This document shows, piece after piece, positions 24,570-33,860 of a stretch of 38,714 nucleotides of DNA. The DNA is from an uncultured Prevotella sp. (lineage in GTDB: Bacteria; Bacteroidota; Bacteroidia; Bacteroidales; Bacteroidaceae). The position numbers and the translations under genes were made by a program. How positions within the stretch are numbered: position 1 is the stretch's first letter; every line of letters begins with the position of its first letter. Where the stretch lies: positions 1 to 38,714 of the forward strand of contig CAJOQT010000052.1 in assembly GCA_905236875.1 (NCBI GenBank), in the 5' to 3' direction. The notes under the pieces are model-generated. The model made no database searches. It was not told the DNA's origin and was given only the letters and a program-made list of their open reading frames with translations.

Positions 24570-24698
24570 ATGGCTGACAACTATCTGGAGAAGCACTTCG
24601 AGGAATACGAAGCCCGGAAAGCCGCCTATTTGAGAAAGAAACGACATCTGCCCAAATGCAGCATCAGGCCTGAACGTCCTGACGACGAAGCGCTATAG
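24570..24698 (+). CDS. Small basic protein, 42 residues
   Basis: Begins MADNYLEKHFEEYEARKAAY and continues with a Lys/Arg-rich stretch (LRKKRHLPKC). The start is 2 bases after the DUF4270 stop. A short helical, charged protein with no known domain; from memory, similar MADNYLEKK-type small proteins occur in Bacteroidales. Support is the tight spacing, the start, and the terminator that follows. Confidence 0.55.
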   Translation: MADNYLEKHFEEYEARKAAYLRKKRHLPKCSIRPERPDDEAL

Positions 24699-24746
24699 AC
24701 CAAGTAAACAAATAACGGAGGCCGTCCCGACCGAAGTTAAAGCATA

Positions 24747-24780
24747 AAAAACCGCCAGCATAATCATGCCGGCGGTTTTT
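24747..24780. terminator. Bidirectional terminator between the small gene and uvrD
   Basis: A 10-bp stem AAAAACCGCC / GGCGGTTTTT with additional inner pairs (GCA/TGC), loop TAATCA. It provides T-runs on both strands for the two convergent transcripts. Confidence 0.88.
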
Positions 24781-24786
24781 CTTATA

Positions 24787-27135
24787 CTATCCAATGATAT
24801 TGAAGCGGGCGAACTTCAACAGCAACTGCTTGACTCCCGTGTTCCTGAAACGTACGGTAGCTTTCTGGTTCTCACCTGTTCCTTCTATCTTGATAACTTC
24901 TCCGATTCCGAAACGCTGGTGTTCGATGACAGCCCCTTCTTGGAGAGAGACCTGTGGATGAGGACTTACGGAACTGGTGCTTACGCTTGATACTGGCTTG
25001 AAATTCGCTGGTGTAGGCGGCACTATGCGTGGCTTGGGATCTGCCCTGAACTGGGTGGCAACAGGACGCGCATTCTGAATCCACTGACTGTTCCTTCCAA
25101 ACTTATTACCATTGTGGTCGAAGGCAGGGGAACTGTCAACACCAAAACCGTTCTGCTCAACGTGGAGCAACGAGGGGTCAATGTCCTTAATGAAACGCGA
25201 AGGTGTATCATACTCCATACGTCCGTATCGCCATCGGTTCTGCGCACAAGTCATGATGCAGCGCTTTTCTGCACGTGTTATCGCCACATAGAGCAATCTC
25301 CGCTCTTCTTCCAATTCACGTAATGAGTTGGTACACAAAGGAGAAGGAAAGATATTCTCCTCCAAACCTACAATAAACACCGTAGGAAACTCCAGTCCCT
25401 TGGCACTATGAATGGTCATCAGAACGACCTTAGGCTGACTGTCATCGTCATCACTGTCCAAGTCTGTAAGCAAAGATACTTCCTGCAAGAAGTCACTCAT
25501 GGCGACCGCATCGCCCAGGCCTTCCTCACGTCTTGTCTCCACAAAGTCCTGCAAACCGCTCACAAACTCCTGCAGGTTCTCCTGACGTGACAGGTCCTCG
25601 GGTTCCTTGCCCGAATAGATATCCTTGCTAATGCCGCTTTGCATGATGATGTCATGTCCCAAGACATAGGCATCCTCCGTCTTTGAACGGCTCTCCCACC
25701 CTTCTATCAGCATACGGAACGAATCGATCTTTGCCATCGTTCCCTTGTTCACCTCCAGCTGAAACACCACAGGCTGCTTGATGACCGTCCAGAGACTGAC
25801 ACCATGAATGTTAGCCGCCTGCACGATTTTGTTGACAGTAGTGTCGCCGATACCACGTGCCGGATAGTTGATGATACGCTTGAGAGCCTCTTCGTCGTTT
25901 GGATTAGCCACCACGCGATAATAGGCAATGACATCCTTGATCTCCTTGCGCTGATAGAAGCTCAGCCCGCCATAGATGCGATACGGGATATTCTCCTTTC
26001 GCATGTATTCCTCGAATGAACGGCTTTGCGAGTTGGTACGATACAGAATGGCAAAGTCGCTGTATTCACATTTGTCCAGACGCTTGATACGTTTGATGTC
26101 ATTACAGACGATCTGTGCCTCTTCCTTGTCGCTGTATGCCGGCTTCAATGTGAGCTTCTCACCTGTTTCGTTACGACTATATACATCCTTGGGTATCTGT
26201 CGCTGATTGTGCTTAATCAGACTGTTAGCGGCCTGAACGATGAGTTGAGTGGAGCGATAGTTCTGCTCCAGCTTGAAAAGACGGGCTCCCTGATATGCTC
26301 TTTGAAAGTTCAGGATGTTGTCAATGTTAGCACCACGGAAGCTGTAGATGCTCTGTGCATCGTCACCCACCACACAGACACGCTGATGCTCCTTGGTCAA
26401 TTGCATGACAATGGCCTGCTGGGCATAGTTCGTGTCCTGATACTCATCCACCAGAACGTAGGCAAACCGCTCGGCATACTGCCGGCGGATATCCTCATGT
26501 TCACGGAAAAGCATGAAGGTCTGCACCAGCAGGTCGTCGAAGTCCATCGCATTTGCCTGACGGCACCTCTCTGCATAACGTATATAGACCTGACTGATGG
26601 CAGGTACCTTATGTCTGGCATCGTCAGCAGCCGAAGAACTCTGTGCATAGGCATGAGGGAGCAGCAGGTGGTTCTTTGCCATCGAGATGCGGTCGGCCAC
26701 ACTCGACGGCTTGTATAGTTTCTCGTCCAACTGCAGCTCACGGATTATGCTTTTTACCAGTGAACGGGAGTCACTCTGATCGTAGATGGTGAAGTTTGAA
26801 CCGAAACCGATGTGCGCAGCCTCGCGACGCAGAATGCGGGCAAAGACAGAATGGAAGGTTCCCATCTGCAGATAACGGGCACGTTCCTGTCCAACCAGCA
26901 GGCCGATACGTTCTTTCATCTCACGTGCTGCCTTATTGGTAAATGTCAGGGCAAGGATGCGCCAAGGCTCCAACTGATGCTCTTCCATCAGATAGGCAAT
27001 CTTATAGGTCAACACACGCGTCTTGCCTGACCCGGCACCGGCTATCACCAGTTGTGGACCATCGCACCAGGTCACGGCATTCTGCTGACTCTCATTCAGC
27101 TCTTGAAGTAGTCGTTCGTTCATCATAGATAACAT
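24787..27135 (-). CDS. uvrD: UvrD/PcrA-type ATP-dependent DNA helicase
   Basis: 782 residues. Superfamily-1 3'-5' helicase for nucleotide-excision and mismatch repair. Motifs in order: Walker A AGAGSGKT (about 32-39), ALTFTNKAAREM (Ia), VDEYQDTN (II), GDDAQSIYSFRGA (III), LEQNYRST (IV), TIHSAKGLEFPTVFI (V), LYVAITRAEKR (VI). The C-terminus EHQRFGIGEVIKIEG...VRFRNTGVKQLLLKFARF is the Tudor-like tail typical of PcrA. In-frame ATGs at 27135, 27126 and 27123 are all possible starts; the third (MNERLLQELN) is closest to the family start. Its leader holds a GC-rich hairpin (27149-27178). Confidence 0.94.
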   Translation of the reverse strand: MLSMMNERLLQELNESQQNAVTWCDGPQLVIAGAGSGKTRVLTYKIAYLMEEHQLEPWRILALTFTNKAAREMKERIGLLVGQERARYLQMGTFHSVFARILRREAAHIGFGSNFTIYDQSDSRSLVKSIIRELQLDEKLYKPSSVADRISMAKNHLLLPHAYAQSSSAADDARHKVPAISQVYIRYAERCRQANAMDFDDLLVQTFMLFREHEDIRRQYAERFAYVLVDEYQDTNYAQQAIVMQLTKEHQRVCVVGDDAQSIYSFRGANIDNILNFQRAYQGARLFKLEQNYRSTQLIVQAANSLIKHNQRQIPKDVYSRNETGEKLTLKPAYSDKEEAQIVCNDIKRIKRLDKCEYSDFAILYRTNSQSRSFEEYMRKENIPYRIYGGLSFYQRKEIKDVIAYYRVVANPNDEEALKRIINYPARGIGDTTVNKIVQAANIHGVSLWTVIKQPVVFQLEVNKGTMAKIDSFRMLIEGWESRSKTEDAYVLGHDIIMQSGISKDIYSGKEPEDLSRQENLQEFVSGLQDFVETRREEGLGDAVAMSDFLQEVSLLTDLDSDDDDSQPKVVLMTIHSAKGLEFPTVFIVGLEENIFPSPLCTNSLRELEEERRLLYVAITRAEKRCIMTCAQNRWRYGRMEYDTPSRFIKDIDPSLLHVEQNGFGVDSSPAFDHNGNKFGRNSQWIQNARPVATQFRADPKPRIVPPTPANFKPVSSVSTSSVSPHPQVSLQEGAVIEHQRFGIGEVIKIEGTGENQKATVRFRNTGVKQLLLKFARFNIIG

Positions 27136-27148
27136 TAATTGCTCATGA

Positions 27149-27178
27149 ACGGGCCTCCGATTCCCATCGAAAGCCCGT
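27149..27178. other. Hairpin in the leader of uvrD
   Basis: The stem ACGGGC / GCCCGT has an 18-base loop. It lies 13-43 bases before the uvrD start, with three perfect CACAAA hexamers adjoining at 27179-27196. It may affect translation or be a terminator remnant; no T-run. Confidence 0.4.
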
Positions 27179-27233
27179 CACAAACACAAACACAAAATAA
27201 ACCTTTTCAGGTTATATCGTCCATCTTGAAATG

Positions 27234-27253
27234 ATTATACTTTTGAGTATAAT
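27234..27253. other. AT-rich hairpin after galE
   Basis: ATTATACT / AGTATAAT, perfect 8-bp stem with a 4-base loop, 18 bases after the galE stop. It could slow transcription at the end of the ATP synthase-galE operon, but has no clear T-run. Confidence 0.4.
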
Positions 27254-27270
27254 ATAAAATGATGATTCCT

Positions 27271-28308
27271 TTACTGTATGCCACGCTCTCGCAGCTTCTG
27301 CTGCCAGTTCCATGCAGACTTGAGCGTTTCTTCAAGGCTCGTCTCAGCCTTCCAGCCTAAGACATTGTTTGCCTTGTCAGGGTTGGCCCATACCTTCTCT
27401 ATGTCACCTGGGCGGCGAGGAGCATACTGCCAATTCAGCTTTACACCTGTTGCTTTCTCAAAGGCATCGACAATCTCCTTGGTCGAAACGCCACGTCCTG
27501 TACCCACATTGAAGACTTCCAGCTTGTCACTGTCGGTATCCAGTACCCGTGTCATCGCCTTCACATGGGCCTTCGCCAGATCTACAACATATATATAGTC
27601 ACGTATGCAGGTACCGTCAGGAGTATTGTAGTCGTTTCCGAAAACGCTTAATTTCTCACGGATACCTATTGCTGTCTGGGTCACATAAGGAATCAGATTC
27701 ATAGGAACACCATTTGGCAACTCGCCGATGATGGCAGACGGATGACTGCCAATGGGGTTGAAGTAACGAAGCAGAATTGCCTTGATGGGAGCACCGCTGT
27801 TGATATCGTCACGGATAATCTCCTCATTCACCTGCTTGGTATTGCCATAAGGACTTTCGGCAGGTTTAATAGGAGCATTCTCCGTCACAGGCAGGTTCTC
27901 CGGATCTGGCTGACCATATACGGTGCAGCTTGACGAGAAGATAATGCCTTTCACGCCATATTTCGGCATCAGCTCCAGGATATTCACCAGCGACACGATA
28001 TTATTCCTGTAATAAAGCAACGGTTTCTCAACACTCTCACCTACAGCCTTCGAGGCAGCAAAGTGAATGACGCCCTCGATTTTGGGATACTTTGCAAATA
28101 CACGCTCCATTGCTTCATAGTCGCAACAATCGACTTGTTCGAAAGCGGGACGTGTGCCCGTAATCTTCTCTATGCCGTCAATCACATCAGCATTTGAGTT
28201 AGACAGGTTATCCACAATGACCACTTCGTAACCTGCATTCTGCAGTTCTACGGTGGTGTGAGAGCCGATAAAGCCAGTTCCGCCCGTCACTAAAATTGTC
28301 TGTTTCAT
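27271..28308 (-). CDS. galE: UDP-glucose 4-epimerase
   Basis: 345 residues, full length. Extended short-chain dehydrogenase fold with the NAD loop TGGTGFIGS at residues 8-16, catalytic Ser in SSSCTVYG and Tyr/Lys in SPYGNTKQ. Substrate-binding segments FNPIGSHPSA and RRPGDIEKVWA are typical of GalE. It interconverts UDP-glucose and UDP-galactose. It follows atpG after 41 bases on the same strand and may be read through from the ATP synthase operon. Confidence 0.95.
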   Translation of the reverse strand: MKQTILVTGGTGFIGSHTTVELQNAGYEVVIVDNLSNSNADVIDGIEKITGTRPAFEQVDCCDYEAMERVFAKYPKIEGVIHFAASKAVGESVEKPLLYYRNNIVSLVNILELMPKYGVKGIIFSSSCTVYGQPDPENLPVTENAPIKPAESPYGNTKQVNEEIIRDDINSGAPIKAILLRYFNPIGSHPSAIIGELPNGVPMNLIPYVTQTAIGIREKLSVFGNDYNTPDGTCIRDYIYVVDLAKAHVKAMTRVLDTDSDKLEVFNVGTGRGVSTKEIVDAFEKATGVKLNWQYAPRRPGDIEKVWANPDKANNVLGWKAETSLEETLKSAWNWQQKLRERGIQ

Positions 28309-28349
28309 TTTTCCGATGTCTCTTATTTGATTTTCATTAATTATATTAA

Positions 28350-29330
28350 TCAGTTGTTCACCGAACCGCCCACGATGTCAAGCAGTTCTGACGTAATGGC
28401 ATCCTGACGCGACTTGTTGTACTGCAGGGTCAGTTGCCGCAACAGCTCGTCGGCGTTGTCCGTTGCCGTCTGCATGGCAACCATACGGGCAGCATGTTCA
28501 GAAGCCACGCTATCGAGTAGAGCCGTGTAGAGCATCAGATGCCCCATCTTCGGTATGAGCTGCGAGAGCACCGTGTTAATGTCCGGCTCTACGATGAAGT
28601 TGTCGTTCAACGGCTTCACTTCATCCTCACCATCCTTATTACCCCGTTTCTCCCTTTTCTTCTTCTCCTTGAGATAGTCCTGAGCCTGCTTGGTGACGAT
28701 GTTCGTGGTGAGGTCACGCTCATGGTCGCGATCCAACTCATTCTCAAGGTCAATCGGCAGGAAGGTCTTGTGGGTAAGGACTTGTGAGCCTGCACTTTTG
28801 AAGTGGTGATATATCAGCTCCACCTTGTCAATCTCACCTTTGGCGAAGCGCTCTCCCAGTTCCATAGCCAGATCAATACACTGATTCACATTGGGATGAT
28901 CAACCAGGTCGGCCAAGTTGCACTTCACGTTATAGCCCAGTTTTTGAGCCTTCTCCGCTACTTTACGTCCGATGGGATAGACCTCAATGTTCTCCTTTCC
29001 CAGCTCGTTAGCAAGAGCTTCTTCAACTTTCATCATCACTTTGATGATATTGGCATTGAAGCCGCCGCATAGCGAAGAGTTACTGGAGAAGACGACAAGA
29101 GCGACACGCTTCACTGGACGTTCCTGGTCGTAGATGGATTGAGCCTCAGCCTCCGCAGCAAGGAATGCCTTAAGAATATGCTCCAGCATAGTCTCATAGG
29201 GCAGCATATTCTGAATTGCCACCTGTGCATGATGCAACTTCGATGAAGCCACCATCTTCATGGCACTCGTAATCTTGCGCGTCGATTTGACGGAAGTAAT
29301 ACGGCCTTTGATTTCTTTTAAACTTGGCAT
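28350..29330 (-). CDS. atpG: ATP synthase F1 gamma subunit
   Basis: 326 residues, some 35 more than the E. coli protein. It is the rotating central shaft of F1. The N-terminal helix MPSLKEIKGRITSVKSTRKITSAMKMVASSK and C-terminal RMVAMQTATDNADELL..L..QYNKSRQ..IT.EL.DIVGG are family signatures. The extra length is a Lys/Glu-rich stretch (about residues 215-240, EKKKREKRGNKDGEDE) in a surface region. It is the last atp gene, 9 bases after atpA. Confidence 0.95.
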   Translation of the reverse strand: MPSLKEIKGRITSVKSTRKITSAMKMVASSKLHHAQVAIQNMLPYETMLEHILKAFLAAEAEAQSIYDQERPVKRVALVVFSSNSSLCGGFNANIIKVMMKVEEALANELGKENIEVYPIGRKVAEKAQKLGYNVKCNLADLVDHPNVNQCIDLAMELGERFAKGEIDKVELIYHHFKSAGSQVLTHKTFLPIDLENELDRDHERDLTTNIVTKQAQDYLKEKKKREKRGNKDGEDEVKPLNDNFIVEPDINTVLSQLIPKMGHLMLYTALLDSVASEHAARMVAMQTATDNADELLRQLTLQYNKSRQDAITSELLDIVGGSVNN

Positions 29331-29339
29331 AGGCGAGGG

Positions 29340-30923
29340 TTACTTATACGTTCCGGCAATGTCGGCCATAACAGCCTCTATCTTACCAGTCGTCTCATCG
29401 TCGAGTTTTCCAGCGCCAAGGGTTTCAATGACTTCTGGAGCCGTTGAACGCAACTTGTCCAGGAACTGATCCTGACACTGGCGTACCTTGTCGATAGGCA
29501 CCTGACGCATCAGACCATGAACACCACAGTACAGAATGGCAATCTGTTCACCGACAGGCATCGGTGAATACTGCGGCTGGATCAGCAACTGATTGTTCTT
29601 ACGTCCACGATCGAGGGTCATCGCAGTCACGGCATCCATATCGCTGGAGAACTTCGAGAAGGCCTCCAACTCACGATACTGTGCCTGGTCAATCTTCAGT
29701 GTACCAGCCACCTTCTTCATCGACTTGATCTGTGCCGAGCCACCCACACGTGATACGGAAATACCTACGTTGATGGCAGGACGGAAGCCCTGGTTGAAGA
29801 GGTCTGACTCCAAGAATATCTGACCGTCGGTAATTGAAATCACGTTAGTTGGGATGTAAGCCGATACGTCACCAGCCTGCGTCTCAATGATAGGCAGGGC
29901 AGTCAATGAGCCACCACCCTTTACGTGACCCTTCATACACTCGGGCAGGTCGTTCATCTGTTCGGCCACCTCCTGCTGCTCGTTCATCTTAGCTGCACGC
30001 TCTAACAAGCGTGAGTGCAGATAGAATACATCGCCAGGATAAGCCTCACGTCCTGAAGGGCGACGCAGGATCAGCGACACCTCACGATAGGCGACAGCCT
30101 GCTTCGACAGGTCATCATATACGACCAATGCGGGCAGACCACGATCACGGAAGTACTCGCCGATGGCGGCACCTGCAAACGGTGCATAGTACTGCATGGC
30201 AGCCGGGTCTGCAGCCGTAGCGGCTACCACGATGGTATAAGGCATGGCACCGTGCTCCTGCAGCGTGCTGACGAGGGCGGCAACGGTACTGGCCTTCTGA
30301 CCAATAGCGACATATATACAATAGACAGGCTTTCCTGCCTCAAAGAAACTCTTCTGGTTGATAATGGTATCAACGGCGATGGCGGTCTTTCCCGTCTGAC
30401 GGTCACCAATGATAAGCTCACGCTGTCCACGTCCAATGGGAATCATCGAGTCGATGGCCTTCAGACCTGTCTGCAGCGGTTCCTTCACAGGCTGACGGTA
30501 GATAACACCGGGAGCCTTACGGTCAAGCGGCATTTCGAAGGCATCCTTCAAATCGATGTCTCCCTTGCCGTCGATAGCCTGTCCCAGCGGGTTGATGACG
30601 CGACCCAGCATGTTGTCATTGACGCGGATGCTGGCAATACGCTTGGTACGCTTCACAACCATACCTTCCTTAATGCCCGACGTGGTACCCAGCAGCACAC
30701 AACCTACGTTGTCTTCCTCAAGGTTCATCACGATAGCCATCGTCCCGTTCTCAAATTCCAACAACTCGTTGGCCTCAGCATTACGGAGTCCGTAGATACG
30801 GGCCACACCGTCACTGACGGTCAATACGGTGCCCACCTCTTCAAACTTCTCTGCATTAGAGATACCCTTGAGCTGGTCTATCAGGACTTGAGATACTTCG
30901 CTTGGTTTGATTTTATCTGACAT
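29340..30923 (-). CDS. atpA: ATP synthase F1 alpha subunit
   Basis: 527 residues, full length. Non-catalytic nucleotide-binding subunit with Walker [11 protein letters not shown], the arginine finger region in [14 protein letters not shown], and the N-terminal beta-barrel. It starts with ATG 28 bases after atpH, across an 8-bp tandem array. Confidence 0.97.
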   Translation of the reverse strand: MSDKIKPSEVSQVLIDQLKGISNAEKFEEVGTVLTVSDGVARIYGLRNAEANELLEFENGTMAIVMNLEEDNVGCVLLGTTSGIKEGMVVKRTKRIASIRVNDNMLGRVINPLGQAIDGKGDIDLKDAFEMPLDRKAPGVIYRQPVKEPLQTGLKAIDSMIPIGRGQRELIIGDRQTGKTAIAVDTIINQKSFFEAGKPVYCIYVAIGQKASTVAALVSTLQEHGAMPYTIVVAATAADPAAMQYYAPFAGAAIGEYFRDRGLPALVVYDDLSKQAVAYREVSLILRRPSGREAYPGDVFYLHSRLLERAAKMNEQQEVAEQMNDLPECMKGHVKGGGSLTALPIIETQAGDVSAYIPTNVISITDGQIFLESDLFNQGFRPAINVGISVSRVGGSAQIKSMKKVAGTLKIDQAQYRELEAFSKFSSDMDAVTAMTLDRGRKNNQLLIQPQYSPMPVGEQIAILYCGVHGLMRQVPIDKVRQCQDQFLDKLRSTAPEVIETLGAGKLDDETTGKIEAVMADIAGTYK

Positions 30924-30932
30924 TTTATTTCC

Positions 30933-30964
30933 TTTTTACTTTTTTACCTTTTTACTTTTTCAAG
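30933..30964. repeat. 8-bp tandem array across the atpH stop
   Basis: Units TTTTTACT, TTTTTACC, TTTTTACT plus a partial fourth. The atpH stop (30952-30954) lies inside; the array fills most of the atpH-atpA spacer. Confidence 0.8.
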
Positions 30965-31491
30965 GTGTTGAGGATGGAGCCGAGTTGTGTCTTGACACTC
31001 GCATCCATGCGATAGGTGTCGTATTCAAGAATGAAACCGCCGATGATATCGGGATTCACCTCCGCCTCGAACTCCACAGTTCCCTGAGCATGACTCTCCA
31101 CCATACTGCGCATCTTCTGCTCCATAGCAGGCGACACAGCCACAGCGGTGACGAGTTTTCCACGGATAACGTTCTTCTGCTTGCGATAGAGTGTGACGTA
31201 CGAATTTGCCATGAACTGAATCATGTTCTCACGGTCTTCCTTCAAAACCAGAGTGACGAAGGAACGGCTAAGCTCCGAAGCCTTCTCACCGCCAATGGCA
31301 GTAACCAGCAGCGTCGCCTTCGTCTCCTTCGAGAGCATCGGGTTGTCAATCGTCTGACGCAACTGGGGCACCTCGACGAAGCACTTCGCCAACTGCTGCA
31401 TTTCCACATACACAGTGTCCTCCAGCTTGGCATCAAGAGCACTCTTGAGCAGTGCCCTTGCGTAACGAACCGATATTACTCCTATATCCAT
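30952..31491 (-). CDS. atpH: ATP synthase F1 delta subunit
   Basis: 179 residues, normal length. It links F1 to the peripheral stalk. The start MDIGVISVRYARALLKSAL and the C-terminal PDIIGGFILEYDTYRMDASVKTQLGSI are family patterns. It lies 12 bases after atpF. Its stop and last Lys codons fall in an 8-bp repeat array. Confidence 0.92.
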   Translation of the reverse strand: MDIGVISVRYARALLKSALDAKLEDTVYVEMQQLAKCFVEVPQLRQTIDNPMLSKETKATLLVTAIGGEKASELSRSFVTLVLKEDRENMIQFMANSYVTLYRKQKNVIRGKLVTAVAVSPAMEQKMRSMVESHAQGTVEFEAEVNPDIIGGFILEYDTYRMDASVKTQLGSILNTLKK

Positions 31492-31503
31492 ACGCTTAAC
31501 TTA

Positions 31504-32019
31504 TTACTGATTAGAAGAGACATCATCCAGCATACGGTCTATGAGATCCATTTGAGCCTGATTGCCCTGAAGATTTTCCCGGAGGACCTTCTCGGCTATC
31601 TCTACGCTAAGCGTGGCTACTTGCTTTCGGATGTCGGCAATAGCAGCTTTCTTCTGCTGCTCTATCTCGTCTTTGGCTTCAGACACCAGGCGGGCACTCT
31701 CCTGGCGAGCTTTCTCCTGCGCCTTCTCTACGATGGCGTCGCGGGTCTCGGCGGCCTCCTTCAGTATCTGAGCCTGCTTTGCACGAGCCTCCTGCAAGAT
31801 GGATTCACCTTCTTTCTCAATATTGGACAGACGCTCCTGGGCCTCGTATGCCTTGCGGAGACTCTCGTCAATATAGTTCTTGCGTTCCTCCACCATATTA
31901 GTAATGACAGGGAAGCCGAACTTTGCCAGAAGGACAAAGACCACCAGAAACGCCACGAACATCCAGAAGAATAGTCCGAAGTCGGGGGTTAGAATTGATG
32001 GCAAGTTAATTGACTCCAT
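31504..32019 (-). CDS. atpF: ATP synthase Fo b subunit
   Basis: 171 residues. It forms the peripheral stalk. An N-terminal membrane helix (FGLFFWMFVAFLVVFVLLAKF) is followed by a long charged coiled-coil (NIEKEGESILQEARAKQAQILKEAAETR...). A GTG two codons earlier (32025) is possible; I chose the ATG at 32019. It lies 22 bases after atpE and 12 bases before atpH. Confidence 0.93.
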   Translation of the reverse strand: MESINLPSILTPDFGLFFWMFVAFLVVFVLLAKFGFPVITNMVEERKNYIDESLRKAYEAQERLSNIEKEGESILQEARAKQAQILKEAAETRDAIVEKAQEKARQESARLVSEAKDEIEQQKKAAIADIRKQVATLSVEIAEKVLRENLQGNQAQMDLIDRMLDDVSSNQ

Positions 32020-32041
32020 TTGCACAGATCTTTAGACGTTT

Positions 32042-32296
32042 TTACATAAACACACAAAGTGCACAGACAACCACAGCGAACAGGGCCACACCCTCCACAA
32101 AGGCTGCTGTCAGAATCATATTCGTACGAATCGTACCTGCTGCCTCAGGCTGACGGGCAATAGCATCCATAGCGTTTCCACCGATGCGACCGATACCAAG
32201 ACCAGCACCTATTGCTGCAATACCTGCGCCGAGACCGGCACCAAACTTAGCAAGACCAGCAGCAGCTGCTGCCTCTAAAATCAATGTTGTAATCAT
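32042..32296 (-). CDS. atpE: ATP synthase Fo c subunit
   Basis: 84 residues, two membrane helices forming the rotor ring. Helix 1 is the Gly-rich GAGLGAGIAAIGAGLGIG, the loop is R-QPEA, and helix 2 has the ion-binding Glu in AAFVEGVALFAVVVC. The Gln of helix 1 and the Ser/Thr after the Glu that mark Na+-binding rings are absent (the residues after Glu are Gly-Val), which favours H+ coupling. It lies between atpB and atpF. Confidence 0.95.
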   Translation of the reverse strand: MITTLILEAAAAAGLAKFGAGLGAGIAAIGAGLGIGRIGGNAMDAIARQPEAAGTIRTNMILTAAFVEGVALFAVVVCALCVFM

Positions 32297-32350
32297 AATC
32301 TTAAATGTTTTAATTAGTTATACTTAATTTTAATTTAATCCTTAAATTAT

Positions 32351-32371
32351 TTCATTCTTCATCCCTCATCT
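32351..32371. repeat. 7-bp tandem array at the atpB stop
   Basis: Heptamers TTCATTC, TTCATCC, CTCATCT run directly into the atpB stop codon (32370-32372), with looser AT-rich heptamers up to about 32320. Confidence 0.65.
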
Positions 32372-33446
32372 ACTTATGGTGTTCAGGGTGTGCAAGACCG
32401 ATGAAGACGGCACTGAGCATAGTAAACACGTATGCCTGGATAAAGGCTACCAGGAACTCCAGACAGTTCATGAAAAGCATCATGATGAAGCTGAGCAGCG
32501 TCAGACCGGAACCAAGATAGGCATTGAGTGACCATCCGATGAAGATGATGGCAGTGAACGAGAGGATGATAGCATGTCCTGCCATCATGTTTGCAAAGAG
32601 ACGGACCATCAGCGCAAAGGGCTTGGTGAGGACACCAAACATCTCGATAATCGGCATGATGGCTACCGGATATGCCTTGAGGAACAAGGGCACATCGGGC
32701 CAGAATATCTCCTTCCAGTATTCCTTGTTGCCAAACAGGTTGATGGCAAGCATGGTACAAAGTGCCAGGAAGAACGTGATATTGATGTTACCCGTCACGT
32801 TGGCACCACCTGGGAAGATGGGCAACAATCCCAACAGATTGGTGATGAGGATGAAGAAGAACGCCGTCAGCAGATAGGGAGCATAGGGACGATAGTGCTT
32901 CTCTCCGATGGAATCCTTAATCAGGTCATCGTTGATGGTCATCACCAGCATCTCCATCATACCCACAAACCCCTTGGGCGAGTCTTTCTTCGGATCATGC
33001 TTCTTATACCAGCGGGCACACGACAGGAACACAACAAGCATGATAATCACGACAATCCATATCTGACAGACACTCTTCGTGATACTCAAGTCCCAGGGAC
33101 GCACAACACTTCCATCAGACAGACGCTCGTAGATCTTGCCGTTCTTCTCTTCATTGAAGAAGAAACCCATATAGTCATGACCTTCCTCCGAGGCTTCCTC
33201 AATACGTGTGCTCATAAAAAAGTGCCAGTCACCAGTAGCCTCACTACGGACAATAACGGGCAAGGGTATGCTGACGTGAGTATGACCATAACTGGTGATG
33301 TGCCACTCGTAGGCATCGGCCATGTGACCCAGCACTATCTCCTTGACGTCAACGCCCTCACCCTCTGCCGCCTGTACAGGAGCCGAAGCACCCATCAGGA
33401 AGGAGAGGCACAAGAGCAGGAGTCTTATTGATTTCAATTTATTCAT
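32370..33446 (-). CDS. atpB: ATP synthase Fo a subunit, with signal peptide and long N-terminal domain
   Basis: 358 residues, about 90 longer than E. coli subunit a. It begins with a cleavable-looking signal (RLLLLCLSFLMGASAPVQAA) and about 110 residues of exported domain before the first conserved membrane helix (CQIWIVVIIMLVVFLSC). The proton-channel helix carries the essential Arg in FALMVRLFANMMAGH. The other helices are typical. Followed after 73 bases by atpE. The exported N-terminal domain is, from memory, usual for Bacteroidetes. Confidence 0.95.
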   Translation of the reverse strand: MNKLKSIRLLLLCLSFLMGASAPVQAAEGEGVDVKEIVLGHMADAYEWHITSYGHTHVSIPLPVIVRSEATGDWHFFMSTRIEEASEEGHDYMGFFFNEEKNGKIYERLSDGSVVRPWDLSITKSVCQIWIVVIIMLVVFLSCARWYKKHDPKKDSPKGFVGMMEMLVMTINDDLIKDSIGEKHYRPYAPYLLTAFFFILITNLLGLLPIFPGGANVTGNINITFFLALCTMLAINLFGNKEYWKEIFWPDVPLFLKAYPVAIMPIIEMFGVLTKPFALMVRLFANMMAGHAIILSFTAIIFIGWSLNAYLGSGLTLLSFIMMLFMNCLEFLVAFIQAYVFTMLSAVFIGLAHPEHHK

Positions 33447-33860
33447 CTAATGCTTAACTTTTTTCTTCTCGACCTTCATGAAGTAGGCCGTATCATAAAT
33501 GAGAACAATCAAGTAATATACCATGAATGCGATAACGAAGAACCGTATGGAAGCCTTGTCTTCTACAGCGAAGCAATAAGCCAGCACCGTCACAATACCT
33601 GCGAACATCCTGAAGCCAGACGCCGACATATAAAGCGTCGGCAGGCTTTCGACAGACGAAGATGCCACTGACTTCCAGACAAAGCCGTAGATCAGGCAGG
33701 CCACCAGTTGGAACAAAGCCGAGATACAGATGCCCCAAACCATTGTCTCAACATCACCCCACACGTTCACGTAGAGCAGGAAGAGCAACGTAAGACCGGC
33801 AATCAGGCAGATGCTCTGTCTCAGATAGGTGTTCACAACTTTATGATTGTTCATCGTCAT
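33447..33860 (-). CDS. AtpI-position membrane protein
   Basis: 137 residues with four predicted membrane helices (QSICLIAGLTLLFLLYVNVW, MVWGICISALFQLVACLIYGF, GFRMFAGIVTVLAYCFAV, FFVIAFMVYYLIVLIYDTAYF). It lies between atpC and atpB, the place of the AtpI/Fo-assembly protein, but sequence similarity to AtpI is weak. Starts at 33860, 33854 or a GTG at 33872 are possible; all overlap the end of atpC (33841). The helices end in KVEKKKVKH, and the stop is immediately before atpB. Probably helps c-ring or Mg2+ handling as proposed for AtpI (inference). Confidence 0.75.
   Translation of the reverse strand: MTMNNHKVVNTYLRQSICLIAGLTLLFLLYVNVWGDVETMVWGICISALFQLVACLIYGFVWKSVASSSVESLPTLYMSASGFRMFAGIVTVLAYCFAVEDKASIRFFVIAFMVYYLIVLIYDTAYFMKVEKKKVKH

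Noticed and set aside
30907..31974. Long open frame on the plus strand (355 codons) opposite atpH and atpF
   Set aside because: It is antisense to two certain genes and has no protein-like composition or family motif; GC-rich third positions of the real genes explain it.
32574..33431. Open frame on the plus strand (285 codons) opposite atpB
   Set aside because: Antisense shadow of atpB, with His/Gln-rich nonsense composition.
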